Assembly: GCA_020629715.1 (NCBI GenBank)
Contig: JAHDCU010000005.1
Coordinates: forward strand, 248,001 to 312,000
DNA length: 64,000 bases
From: Saprospiraceae bacterium
GTDB taxonomy: Bacteria > Bacteroidota > Bacteroidia > Chitinophagales > Saprospiraceae
Direction of reading: 5' to 3'
Shown here piece by piece: positions 1 through 8,328 of the stretch; the first letter of the stretch is position 1, and every line of letters begins with the position of its first letter. The position numbers were made by a program, and so were the translations under genes. Below the pieces are notes generated by a model. It saw only the letters and a list, made by a program, of their open reading frames with translations. It did not search any database and was not told the origin of the DNA.

Positions 1-690
1 ATTAAAAACCAAGTTCCAGTCCTTATAGGTGAATATCAACAAGAGCTTATGTCTGTTTTTAGTTCTAAAGCTGCTTCAGTAAACTCCGATCTTAGGTATG
101 CCCAAGAACTCATTAAATCAGATGATTCAAGTATTGAGTTTGAGAAAAGTATTAAATTGGATATTTCGGATCAGATTTCTTACCAAAAGAAAAACATCAA
201 AACTGCTGTAGCTGCTGCAAAATTACTGTCAGCTAGTGACCTTTTAAAGATTGATTATAAGTCTATTGAAGCAGGGATAAGGAATGTTGTCAAGAATACG
301 TATTTCATAGGTAGGTGGATGTCTTTATCTGACAGACGCATGATATTCGCGGATAGTGCTCATAATCAAGACGGTTTGAAAGCCTTATTTGATCATATTG
401 CTACGTTAGATTTTGGCAAACTGCATGTCGTATGTGGTTTTGTAAATGATAAAAAGATAGATGATGTGATCACTTTTTTCCCACCTTCAGCTAAGTACTA
501 TTTTGCAAAAGCAAATATCCCAAGAGGCTTAGACTGTATTACTCTAAAAAATCGTTTTTCAGAGTATGGTAGATCAGGTAAGTCATATATTTCTGTTCGA
601 AAAGCGTTTGCAGCATCAAGGGCTACCGCAAAATCAAATGATTTAATATTAGTATGTGGATCCATATTTGTTGTTGCCGAGGTTTTATAA
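1..690 (+). CDS. folC: Folylpolyglutamate synthase / dihydrofolate synthase, C-terminal part
   Basis: The frame is open from base 1 (IKNQVPVLIGEYQQELMSVF...), so this is the 3' part of a gene that starts before the window; the internal ATG at 49 is not the true start. About 229 residues are visible. The stretch ending in ADSAHNQDG matches the Mur-ligase-family signature (DgAHNp) where FolC begins its C-terminal domain, and the preceding RWMSL resembles the conserved R(W/L) segment. FolC is a cytoplasmic ATP-dependent ligase that adds glutamate to dihydropteroate or folates. The next gene starts 59 bases downstream on the same strand. The N-terminal ATP site is outside the window, so the call rests on the C-terminal half. 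Confidence 0.8.
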   Translation: MKNQVPVLIGEYQQELMSVFSSKAASVNSDLRYAQELIKSDDSSIEFEKSIKLDISDQISYQKKNIKTAVAAAKLLSASDLLKIDYKSIEAGIRNVVKNTYFIGRWMSLSDRRMIFADSAHNQDGLKALFDHIATLDFGKLHVVCGFVNDKKIDDVITFFPPSAKYYFAKANIPRGLDCITLKNRFSEYGRSGKSYISVRKAFAASRATAKSNDLILVCGSIFVVAEVL

Positions 691-749
691 TTCATGACCA
701 TATTTGGATGCCAAGTCAACCTTTATTTGAATTTTAAAGTTTTATATGC

Positions 750-1316
750 ATGAATAAGCGAAAGCGTAAAATCGTAGTGGCAATTGCAGGATCTAGTGGT
801 TCGATTTATGCCAAAGTACTATTAGATAAGTTGAGTCAAATGACTGATGTTGTGGTAGGTCTAGTGCTTAGTGATAATGCAAGAGTCAACTGGAAGCTTG
901 AAAATCATGAAGACTTTAATGCTGTAGGATACTCATTTAAAGAATATGGAAAACAGGATTTTTATGCACCTTTTGCATCGGGTAGTGCTCAGTACGATAC
1001 TATGATTATTTGTCCTGCAAGCATGGGAATTGTCGGTCGGGTAGCGGCGGGGATTTCCAATGATTTGATGACACGAGCTGCAGATGTTATTCTTAAAGAA
1101 AGGAGAAAGTTGATTGTGGTACCTCGTGAAACACCATTTAGCCTTATCCATCTACGCAACATGACTTCTCTCACCGAGGCTGGAGCGATTATTTGTCCTG
1201 CGATACCTTCATTTTACTCTGATCCTAAATCGCCTGAAGAAATTGCAGCTACCGTGGTAGATAGGGTATTAGATTTGGCTCAATTGGAGCATGAGAGCTA
1301 TCGGTGGGGAGAATAG
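750..1316 (+). CDS. ubiX: UbiX-family flavin prenyltransferase
   Basis: This 188-residue protein has the UbiX length and motifs: the FMN-binding GSSGS near residue 15, the central CPASMGIVGRVAAGISNDL (about residues 89-107), and LKERRKLIVVPRETP (about 114-128). The family uses dimethylallyl phosphate to prenylate FMN, making the cofactor of UbiD-type decarboxylases. No UbiD partner is visible in the window, so the client enzyme must be elsewhere. The gene follows folC on the same strand and converges with the BrkB-like gene, with two bases between the two stops. Confidence 0.9.
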   Translation: MNKRKRKIVVAIAGSSGSIYAKVLLDKLSQMTDVVVGLVLSDNARVNWKLENHEDFNAVGYSFKEYGKQDFYAPFASGSAQYDTMIICPASMGIVGRVAAGISNDLMTRAADVILKERRKLIVVPRETPFSLIHLRNMTSLTEAGAIICPAIPSFYSDPKSPEEIAATVVDRVLDLAQLEHESYRWGE

Positions 1317-1318
1317 TA

Positions 1319-2254
1319 TTAATCATCAGAAGCTCTAAGTATATTTTTATTGACGGCGATACTCGCGTTGAGCTCAAATCCAATAAGTATAATGAATGCA
1401 TTGATTTGTATCCAAATTAATAATACGATGAGCGCTCCTATAGATCCATATATCTCATTATACTTTCCGAAATTATCTACAAAATAAGCAAAGCCTAATG
1501 AACTCATAATGCTCAGTGCGGTGGCTAAGTAGGCCCCAACATTAAAAAATTTTATCCTTCGATACATCGAGGGTCCATAGCGATAGATAATCGTAATGAT
1601 GCTATACAGGAGGACAATGATGACTAACCATTTAGAGATGGAAATGATGGTCGAATAATAATTGCTAAGATTGACAGTTTCAATCAGTAGATTGAGCAAA
1701 GGTTTTCCTAGTATGATCAAGATGATAGATGCAATCAGTACCGTTCCTAGTAGTGCGGTAAGCATAATGGCAACAGACCACTTTTTGAAATATCCTCGAC
1801 TTTTAAATGTATGATCATAGGACTTATCGAAACCTGCCATTAAGGTGAGCATACCGTTAGATGCAAAGACCAATGCCAAGAAAAAACCTAATGAGAGCAA
1901 ACCACCACGTTTTACGGATAAGATATCATTGATAATTTCATTGAGGTAACTAGATGCCTCATACGGAAGTACCTCACTTATACTCTGTTGTATGATCGAC
2001 TGATAATCATCTGTAATTGGAAATAGTGGAATCAAAGTGAAAAAGAATATAATCGTAGGAAAGATCGATAGAAAGAAACTAAATGCCACCGAATTGGCTC
2101 TAGTAGTGATAGCGTCTTCTTGCACTTCTTTGACTATAAATTTCAAAATATTGAAAATAGGAATACCAGACATACCCGGTAGCGCATAGTCCTTGCTCCA
2201 GTTAATCAACTGAAATATTTTATTTTTAATATGTTGAAGTATTGGAAGTTTCAA
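1319..2254 (-). CDS. YihY/BrkB-family inner membrane protein
   Basis: A 311-residue integral membrane protein. Six hydrophobic segments fall near residues 55-78, 118-140, 159-183, 205-224, 237-258 and 271-293. The TTRANSVAFSFFLSIFPTIIFFFTL-type opening of the first helix (only partly quoted) and the closing WIQINAFIILIGFELNA are typical of the YihY/BrkB family (formerly misannotated as RNase BN). Molecular function is unsettled; transport or envelope roles have been proposed. The gene lies three bases after a thioesterase gene on the same strand and is probably co-transcribed with it. Confidence 0.85.
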   Translation of the reverse strand: MKLPILQHIKNKIFQLINWSKDYALPGMSGIPIFNILKFIVKEVQEDAITTRANSVAFSFFLSIFPTIIFFFTLIPLFPITDDYQSIIQQSISEVLPYEASSYLNEIINDILSVKRGGLLSLGFFLALVFASNGMLTLMAGFDKSYDHTFKSRGYFKKWSVAIMLTALLGTVLIASIILIILGKPLLNLLIETVNLSNYYSTIISISKWLVIIVLLYSIITIIYRYGPSMYRRIKFFNVGAYLATALSIMSSLGFAYFVDNFGKYNEIYGSIGALIVLLIWIQINAFIILIGFELNASIAVNKNILRASDD

Positions 2255-2257
2255 AGT

Positions 2258-2668
2258 TTACTGCACCTTAGTTTTGAGAGCTTCGATAAAAAAATCTGGC
2301 GCCGAGATGCGTTTTTGTGTTTTCATATTTATGAAAAAGAGTTTGACCACGGCCTTATGCAATACATCACCAATCTCATTTAGGATTCTTACAAAAACTG
2401 TAATCATCTTGCTAGGTAGTTCTCTTAGAGTACTCTCTATTGTCAATAATTCGTCGTAGTAGGCCGGTTTTAAAAACTTAGATTCGACACTGAGTACAGG
2501 TAACATTATATTTTCTTGATCCTCAAATTTAGTATACGGTACTCCTAAGTCTCTCAACATCTCGACCCTACCTATTTCATATAGTTTTGCATAATGACCA
2601 TAGTACATATATCCCATTTTATCAGTTTCGGCATATCGTACTCTATGAGTAGTTGTATAGGTGATCAT
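2258..2668 (-). CDS. Acyl-CoA thioesterase, YbgC/FadM-type hotdog
   Basis: 136 residues with the 4HBT hotdog signature YAETDKMGYMYYGHYAKLYE (residues 13-32). The Asp in ETDKMG is the family's catalytic residue, and the following YGHY...E is the usual helix pattern. Such enzymes hydrolyse short- or medium-chain acyl-CoA in the cytoplasm; the substrate cannot be read from the sequence. It is first in a two-gene unit with the BrkB-like gene. Upstream lies a TATATTTG match to the Bacteroidota -7 element. Confidence 0.85.
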   Translation of the reverse strand: MITYTTTHRVRYAETDKMGYMYYGHYAKLYEIGRVEMLRDLGVPYTKFEDQENIMLPVLSVESKFLKPAYYDELLTIESTLRELPSKMITVFVRILNEIGDVLHKAVVKLFFINMKTQKRISAPDFFIEALKTKVQ

Positions 2669-2692
2669 AATGCAAAGTATTTAGCTATAACT

Positions 2693-2700
2693 CAAATATA
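2693..2700 (-). promoter_or_regulatory. Candidate -7 promoter element for the thioesterase gene
   Basis: On the minus strand this reads TATATTTG, a full match to TAnnTTTG, 25 bases before the thioesterase ATG. No TTTG -33 element at the expected 19-21 base spacing is present, so this is a partial promoter match. Confidence 0.3.
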
Positions 2701-2863
2701 CGCTACTATATCTACAACAGATGATTACCAAATAGACTTAATATTACACTCTTGGTATCTTTAAGTCAATACTTCGTAGTTTTACAGGATTAGTTGATCG
2801 ATGATGTAATAATTGATGAAACCCAGTCATATCATCCCTTCGTTATACCTATAATATTATGCT

Positions 2864-3529
2864 ATGCTAAATAAATTGAAATCACTTTTTATAATCGAGG
2901 ATGAGTCTCAAAAAAAGGAAGATTCTAATCCTCAGGCTCAGAAGACAGTCCAGAAAACAGAAGTTTCTAAAACACCATTACCTAGCTCAGATAGTATCAA
3001 AATTGATAGTAATCAAAAACCTACAGCTAAATTTGTTGATATTTTACTCAAGGCTATAGATGATTCCAATCAGGATGGATTTGATTATCTGGAGTTTAAG
3101 CAATCCTTACAGTCGCTGTCTAAGATGGAAATGGATGACGATACCCGATATAAAAGTGCCGTAGCTATGGCTGGTACAATGGGAGCTAGTACGGATCACT
3201 TAATCAAAAGTGCTTCTAAATATATGAATGTTCTCAAAACGGAGGATCAAAAATTTCAGCAGGCACTTGCTAGTCAGCGTCAAAAGCAGGTCCAAGGTGG
3301 GGCTGATAGCCTGACCAAAGCCAGAAATGATATCAAAGCCAAAAAAGCCAGAATTGAACAGCTCAAAAAGGAGATAGAAGCATCGGAATCAAAGTTGGCA
3401 GAGTTAGAGAAAAAAGTGGCAGGAGCAGAATCTAAAATTGAGAATACAAGAATAGGATTTGCCGCTGCTTATCAATCTGTTTCGATGCAAATAAAAACAG
3501 ATATAGATCGATTGAAAAAGCTTAAATAG
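2864..3529 (+). CDS. Uncharacterised cytoplasmic coiled-coil protein of the SBP-OmpA/ABC cluster
   Basis: I do not recognise this 221-residue protein as a named family. The N-terminus (residues 1-50) is charged and low in complexity, with no signal peptide. Residues 56-125 look like a small helical domain and contain DSNQDGFDYLEF (about 68-79), which resembles a Ca-binding EF-hand loop one residue short of canonical. Residues 148-195 are a long Lys/Glu heptad-rich coiled coil. It is the first gene of a same-strand run continuing with a PspA-like membrane protein, an SBP-OmpA fusion and an ABC permease/ATPase pair. A cytoplasmic partner of the next protein's coiled coil is an inference from position and coiled-coil content. 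Confidence 0.6.
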   Translation: MLNKLKSLFIIEDESQKKEDSNPQAQKTVQKTEVSKTPLPSSDSIKIDSNQKPTAKFVDILLKAIDDSNQDGFDYLEFKQSLQSLSKMEMDDDTRYKSAVAMAGTMGASTDHLIKSASKYMNVLKTEDQKFQQALASQRQKQVQGGADSLTKARNDIKAKKARIEQLKKEIEASESKLAELEKKVAGAESKIENTRIGFAAAYQSVSMQIKTDIDRLKKLK

Positions 3530-3594
3530 CCAAGATTTTATCAACCACAGCGCATTATTCTTAACTTTGATAAGCAGCATTCATCGCAGTATTT

Positions 3595-4602
3595 ATGATT
3601 AAGAAGAAAAAATCATTTTGGAAACGACCTGAAGGAATTACAGGGATTATAGTACTTGTAGTATTAGCAGCTCTTACTGGTTTTGCAGTCACTAGTTTCT
3701 TTGGAGGTATTTTAGCGTTTATCCAGACCACAGCCGGATTGATCACGAGTTTAGCTGTGCTTGGGGTTATTATTTTTATGGCATTAGATGGACAGACGAG
3801 AAGCTTAGTCTCTTATATGTATAAAAGTACCATGCGATGGATCACGAGTATGTTCGTCAAAATGGATCCCATAGGGATATTGAAATCATATATTGATGAC
3901 CTAAAAGGGAATCTCCGAAAAATGAATCGCCAGATCAACAAGTTACGGGGAGAAATGCATAAGCTCAAAGAGATCATTTTTAATAATCAGAAGACGATAA
4001 AAACCAATCTAACTCAAGCGACAGCCGCTAAAGCCAATAATGAGACTGGACAGGTACTTTTGAAAACTAGAAAAGCTGGCAGACTCAAGGAGTCTAATAT
4101 GAAGTACGAAGACCTGCTCAAAAAGATGCAAGTTTTATATAAAGTGTTGAGTAAAATGTATGATAATAGTAGCATCCTACTAGAAGATATCGACGATCAG
4201 GTAAGACTCAAGGAGCAAGAGCGTAAAGCTATCATGGCAAGTCATAGTGCTATGAAATCTGCCATGAGTGTCATCAAAGGTAATCCTGACAAAAGAGCAA
4301 TGTTTGATATGGCGCTTGAAGAAGTGGCAGATGATGTGAGTAACAAAGTAGGGGAGATGGAGCAGTTTATGGAATTATCTGAAGGCTTTATGAATTCTAT
4401 AGATCTACAAAACGGAATTTTTGAAGAACAAGGTCTAAAAATGCTAGAACAGTGGGAAGCTAAGAGTGATTCCTTATTGCTCGGAGCTGCAAAAGAAGAG
4501 CTACTCATACTGGAAGATGATGTGCTCGATCTTGATGAAAGATCACCAGAAATTGAAAGAAATACGAATTCAACGAACCAATACGACTCATTTTTTGATT
4601 AA
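3595..4602 (+). CDS. Membrane-anchored PspA-like coiled-coil protein
   Basis: 335 residues. Two adjacent hydrophobic segments (about 14-36 and 40-63) after a Lys-rich start indicate a hairpin membrane anchor with the rest in the cytoplasm. From DPIGILKSYIDDLKGNLRKM (91-110) to about residue 230 the protein is helical and charged. The order of DP-start helix, long coiled coil, Ala-rich middle (TQATAAKANNETG) and second coiled coil recalls the PspA/IM30 fold, although the sequence is divergent. The acidic tail ends in DSFFD. The 65-base gap to the preceding gene and 42-base gap to the next suggest one operon. A role in membrane remodelling or in scaffolding the ABC system is inference; the PspA relationship needs profile searching. 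Confidence 0.55.
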   Translation: MIKKKKSFWKRPEGITGIIVLVVLAALTGFAVTSFFGGILAFIQTTAGLITSLAVLGVIIFMALDGQTRSLVSYMYKSTMRWITSMFVKMDPIGILKSYIDDLKGNLRKMNRQINKLRGEMHKLKEIIFNNQKTIKTNLTQATAAKANNETGQVLLKTRKAGRLKESNMKYEDLLKKMQVLYKVLSKMYDNSSILLEDIDDQVRLKEQERKAIMASHSAMKSAMSVIKGNPDKRAMFDMALEEVADDVSNKVGEMEQFMELSEGFMNSIDLQNGIFEEQGLKMLEQWEAKSDSLLLGAAKEELLILEDDVLDLDERSPEIERNTNSTNQYDSFFD

Positions 4603-4644
4603 TAGAGTGAAACGATTTATTATAACCAACAGCTAATAAAAATC

Positions 4645-6273
4645 ATGGCAGCAAGATTAACTACGTTTTCAAAACTACTCATCACTATTCTTATCCTCGG
4701 ATTGATATTCGGATTGGGTTGGTATGTTTTAAATAAAACATCCTTAGGTGATTCTATCAAAGAAAAAACTGAAGAGTACGAAGCAAACGAAAAAAATAAT
4801 ACAAATGAAACTAGCGGTGTAGCTTCTTCTTCACAATCTTTACCTAAAGCTAATCAAAATGGGAATGCTGGTGGTGCAGATGAAAATACCCTAAAAGTTC
4901 AACTAGTGACATGGGGTGGATATGCGCCAGGTCTTTATTTCAATGAGGGTGCCGCGGCAACCACTAGATCTAGATATTATCAAGATTATGGATTTAAAGT
5001 AGAGTTCAAGTTAGAGAATGACCTTATCAATGCACTTAACTCTTGGATCAGTGGAGAGTATGATGTCATTGTACAGACTGTAGATGCATTCCCTTTATAT
5101 ACGGCACCAGATGATATCAATCGATTCAATCCCAAGGCTTTTATGCAAGTAGATTGGTCTCGTGGAGGTGATGCACTTATCGTAAAAAGAGGAATCAATA
5201 CCATCAATGATCTGAAAGGAAAAAGAATAGCTGTAGCGGTTCCCTCACCTGCACAGACGCTTTTAATTTCTTCATTAGAGGCAGCTGGGCTTAGCTATAG
5301 TGATGTAGAGGTCATCAAAACATCCGATAACCTCAAAGCAGCGGAAGCTTTTAAAGCAAATGACGTAGATGCTGCCGTAGTGTGGAGTCCTGATGATATC
5401 TTAGCAACACAAGCTGTACCTGGATCTAAAATATTATTGACCACTAGAGAGCAGACTCATATCATAGGTGATATCATGCTTGCAAAAGAAGAAGTAATCA
5501 AAGCAAAGCAAAAGATGTTTGATGGATTTTATGAAGGATGGATGAAAGGTGTCGCAGAGCTCAAAAATGAGGCAAATCTGAATAAAGCTGCCAAGTATCT
5601 TGCAGAGCTCAACCAATTGCCAGTAGAAGATGCGCTAGGGATGATGAGTACCGTATACTGGACTAATCATGGAGATAATCAAAACTTCTTTGGATTTAAT
5701 AATGCGTACCGTGGTCAGAAAGGGCAGGATTTATATGAAAAAATGTCAGAGAAATTTGTAGAAACTGGGGATAGTGAAAAAACAGCTCCTAGCTGGAGAT
5801 CCGTGATAAACACCTCAGCTGTAAGAAATGCAAAATTGACGGGTGCCATTCATCAGCCTGAGGGAGCTAAAGAATTTAAACCTACAACGGCTAAAGAGAA
5901 GTCTCTTCCCGCATTCGCTACGAAACCAGTATCTATTAGCTTTGCTACAGGACAATCGAGTTTGACAGAAAATGCGAAAACTATAATCGATTATACTTTT
6001 GCCGATGTCGCAAAGTCTTTTGCAGGAGTAAAAATCAGAGTTGAAGGAAATACAGATCGTACAGGAAGTAGAGCCAATAATATTAAATTATCAGAAAAGA
6101 GAGCACAAGCAGTATCTAGTTATTTACAATCACAATATGGGATGCCTGCCAATAGATTTGTAGTGGTAGGCAATGGCCCAGACAAACCTGTACCAGAATG
6201 CGCTACCAGTAATACCGATGCTTGTAACGCTAAAAATAGAAGAACAGAGTTTCAATTGATCGCAGGCGAATAA
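4645..6273 (+). CDS. Substrate-binding domain (NMT1/SsuA type) fused to OmpA peptidoglycan-binding domain
   Basis: 542 residues. An uncleaved transmembrane anchor (about 9-29) is followed by a Ser/Asn/Glu-rich linker (30-82). Next is a periplasmic-binding domain of the nitrate/sulfonate/thiamine-precursor type (about 83-370): VQLVTWGGYAPGLYFNEG, INDLKGKRIAV and DAAVVWSPDD are typical of it. A C-terminal OmpA-like domain (about 427-540) contains EGNTDRTGSRANNIKLSEKR. The protein would sit in the inner membrane, display a ligand-binding domain in the periplasm and grip peptidoglycan. The permease starts 12 or 24 bases downstream and the ATPase overlaps that, so this is presumably their solute-binding subunit. 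The ligand is unknown; phosphate labels on similar proteins are not supported by anything I see. Confidence 0.8.
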   Translation: MAARLTTFSKLLITILILGLIFGLGWYVLNKTSLGDSIKEKTEEYEANEKNNTNETSGVASSSQSLPKANQNGNAGGADENTLKVQLVTWGGYAPGLYFNEGAAATTRSRYYQDYGFKVEFKLENDLINALNSWISGEYDVIVQTVDAFPLYTAPDDINRFNPKAFMQVDWSRGGDALIVKRGINTINDLKGKRIAVAVPSPAQTLLISSLEAAGLSYSDVEVIKTSDNLKAAEAFKANDVDAAVVWSPDDILATQAVPGSKILLTTREQTHIIGDIMLAKEEVIKAKQKMFDGFYEGWMKGVAELKNEANLNKAAKYLAELNQLPVEDALGMMSTVYWTNHGDNQNFFGFNNAYRGQKGQDLYEKMSEKFVETGDSEKTAPSWRSVINTSAVRNAKLTGAIHQPEGAKEFKPTTAKEKSLPAFATKPVSISFATGQSSLTENAKTIIDYTFADVAKSFAGVKIRVEGNTDRTGSRANNIKLSEKRAQAVSSYLQSQYGMPANRFVVVGNGPDKPVPECATSNTDACNAKNRRTEFQLIAGE

Positions 6274-6285
6274 TAAGCTAAAAAG

Positions 6286-7449
6286 TTGTCATCGCCTATG
6301 GATTGGATGTTTCGTCTTAGAGGAGAGATTTCGGGTCGCCAATATCTGATCTGGAGCCTGATTGGTTTTGCTTTGATCTTTGTGATATGGTATACCCTTA
6401 CAGCAGGAAAAGATCCTATTGTCAATACGGCTATCTTACCCAAACCAATATCTAATTGTGATTCTATCTTGGTAGATCGATCTTATGAAGATGATCAAGG
6501 TAAATCGTACATTGTACAAGAGTACAGAAAGGTCAATGCCGTCAATTGTGCTTATGGGGAGATGCTATCTGATGCAAGTTTCTATCGTAATCTTTGTCTT
6601 TCTTTGGGTTTCAATTTTGGAGGCTATCTGATTGCACTTTTATGGTCTATTCCCATAGGGTTTTGCATTGGTTTACTACCCATATTTAGAGCTAGCTACG
6701 AGTCTCCCGTCAATGCTATACGATTTATTCCTTTGACCGCCGTGACAAGTATTTTCATAGCGAGTTTTGGACTCAATGCCAGTATGAAAATTAATTTTCT
6801 AGCCTTTGGTATCATGATATATTTAATACCGATCATCATTCAACGGATCAATGAAGTGAAGGATGTTTACTTAAAAACTGTGTATACGATCGGAGCATCT
6901 AAATGGCAGACGATTACTAGTGTTTATCTACCATCGGTGCTTTCTAGATTATCAGATGATTTGAGGGTTTTGACAGCTATATCATGGACCTACATCATTG
7001 TGGCCGAAAGTATAGGCGATGAAGGAGGATTGGGAGCTTACTTGTTTAGAAGTGGGCAGCGGATGGCTCGTCCAGACCGGGTATTTGCTATTTTGATCAT
7101 TTTTATCATCATAGGGATTCTACAAGATAGACTCTTTGTTTATTTGGATAAAAAGTTTTTTCCGCATAAGTATCAAACTAAAAATAAGTACTCTCAGAAG
7201 ATTGAAGAACCATCAGCCTGGGATGTGATTTCCGACTATATCGTGAAAGCTACCGTTTGGATTTTTATTGGTATATATGGACTGCTGTTAATCAATCAGT
7301 TTGTCGAGATTATATCTCCAAGACCGCTGTTGACAGAGTTGTTTAGTGATACATTATGGGTTATTCATACTTTATTCGCCATGGTTGTGATATATAAAGT
7401 GTCTAAACTATTTAGGAATAAGAGTAATAGTAAAGTACAAGTGGTATGA
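6286..7449 (+). CDS. ABC transporter permease with unusual N-terminal loop and C-terminal extension
   Basis: 387 residues from TTG 6286; the in-frame ATG at 6298 (MDWMFRLRG) is an equally good start. The core (about 110-290) is a BPD_transp_1 permease with an EAA loop, YTIGASKWQTITSVYLPSVL (200-219), of the SsuC/TauC type. Two parts are atypical. Between the first helix (22-39) and the core is a loop of about 60 residues containing Cys58 and Cys88, predicted periplasmic. After the core, residues 320-372 add two further transmembrane segments. The gene follows the SBP-OmpA gene closely and its stop overlaps the ATPase start (ATGA), indicating translational coupling. Confidence 0.85.
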   Translation: MSSPMDWMFRLRGEISGRQYLIWSLIGFALIFVIWYTLTAGKDPIVNTAILPKPISNCDSILVDRSYEDDQGKSYIVQEYRKVNAVNCAYGEMLSDASFYRNLCLSLGFNFGGYLIALLWSIPIGFCIGLLPIFRASYESPVNAIRFIPLTAVTSIFIASFGLNASMKINFLAFGIMIYLIPIIIQRINEVKDVYLKTVYTIGASKWQTITSVYLPSVLSRLSDDLRVLTAISWTYIIVAESIGDEGGLGAYLFRSGQRMARPDRVFAILIIFIIIGILQDRLFVYLDKKFFPHKYQTKNKYSQKIEEPSAWDVISDYIVKATVWIFIGIYGLLLINQFVEIISPRPLLTELFSDTLWVIHTLFAMVVIYKVSKLFRNKSNSKVQVV

Positions 7450-8234
7450 GTAATATGAATCAAAATATCATATCGCTTGAGGGTATAAGCCAGAGCTATG
7501 ATGGTGGCCAAAATTGGATCATTCAAGATCTTAATTTTGATATTACTAATAAGCAAGGTCAAGGCCAGTTTGTAGTAATCCTTGGAATGTCGGGCTGTGG
7601 TAAAAGTACTTTACTTAGATATATTGCAGGGCTTCAAGAACCTACACAAGGGCAAGTATCAGTAAATGGAAGGCCTGTAGATCAGGATAATCGTGTAAGT
7701 ATGGTCTTTCAACAGTACTCATCTTTACCTTGGATGACTGTGCTAGAAAATGTTGCACTTGCGCTCAAGTTTAAAGGTATCTCAAGTGAAGAGCGAGAAG
7801 CTAAGGCTATGGAACTTATCAAGCTAGTAGGTCTCGAAGGTCATGAATGGAAGTTTGCGCAGTATCCGACGTTGTCTGGAGGTCAGTTGCAACGTGTTGC
7901 TATAGCTCGTAGTCTCCTTGCTAACCCAGAGATTTTACTCATGGATGAGCCATTTGGGGCATTGGATATCAAGACTAGACTTCAGGTACAAGACCTATTG
8001 GCTGATATATGGCGAAAAATGGATTCGACCATCGTCTTCGTGACTCATGATATAGCGGAGGCAGTTTATTTAGCAGATGAGATTTATATTATGAAGTCCG
8101 CTCCATCTAGAATAGTTGAGCGCATAGATATTGATCTACCCATAGAACGAAATAGATTCACAAAACGGGATCCTAGATATATTGAACTAGTCCATCATAC
8201 AGAAGATATGATGGTCAAGGTTTCAGAGATGTAG
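7446..8234 (+). CDS. ABC transporter ATP-binding protein, nitrate/sulfonate/taurine type
   Basis: 262 residues with a complete nucleotide-binding domain: Walker A GMSGCGKST (47-55), Q-loop FQQYSSLPW (88-96), signature LSGGQLQR (143-150), Walker B ILLMDEPFGALD (163-174) and switch His201 in VTHD. The FQQYSSLPWMTVLENV pattern places it with SsuB/TauB/NrtD-like importers. It overlaps the permease by four bases and completes the import complex whose binding subunit is the OmpA fusion protein. All catalytic residues are present, so ATP-driven transport is expected. The substrate is unknown. Confidence 0.9.
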   Translation: MSNMNQNIISLEGISQSYDGGQNWIIQDLNFDITNKQGQGQFVVILGMSGCGKSTLLRYIAGLQEPTQGQVSVNGRPVDQDNRVSMVFQQYSSLPWMTVLENVALALKFKGISSEEREAKAMELIKLVGLEGHEWKFAQYPTLSGGQLQRVAIARSLLANPEILLMDEPFGALDIKTRLQVQDLLADIWRKMDSTIVFVTHDIAEAVYLADEIYIMKSAPSRIVERIDIDLPIERNRFTKRDPRYIELVHHTEDMMVKVSEM

Positions 8235-8236
8235 TA

Positions 8237-8305
8237 ATGGATAAATTACCAAATAAAACATTTAGATCATTTTTAATAATAGTTTTTCTATTTACTATAT
8301 CGTGA
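8237..8305 (+). CDS. Possible 22-residue hydrophobic peptide after the ABC operon
   Basis: An ATG two bases after the ATPase stop opens 22 codons: a basic start (MDKLPNKTFR) followed by SFLIIVFLFTIS and TGA. It looks like a lipoprotein signal peptide in which the expected lipobox Cys codon is a TGA stop; reading through would add only six residues before TAA. It may be a decayed lipoprotein gene, a genuine small membrane peptide, or chance. No conservation data are available here. Confidence 0.2.
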   Translation: MDKLPNKTFRSFLIIVFLFTIS

Positions 8306-8328
8306 GCATCCCTGAAATTCTATTAACT

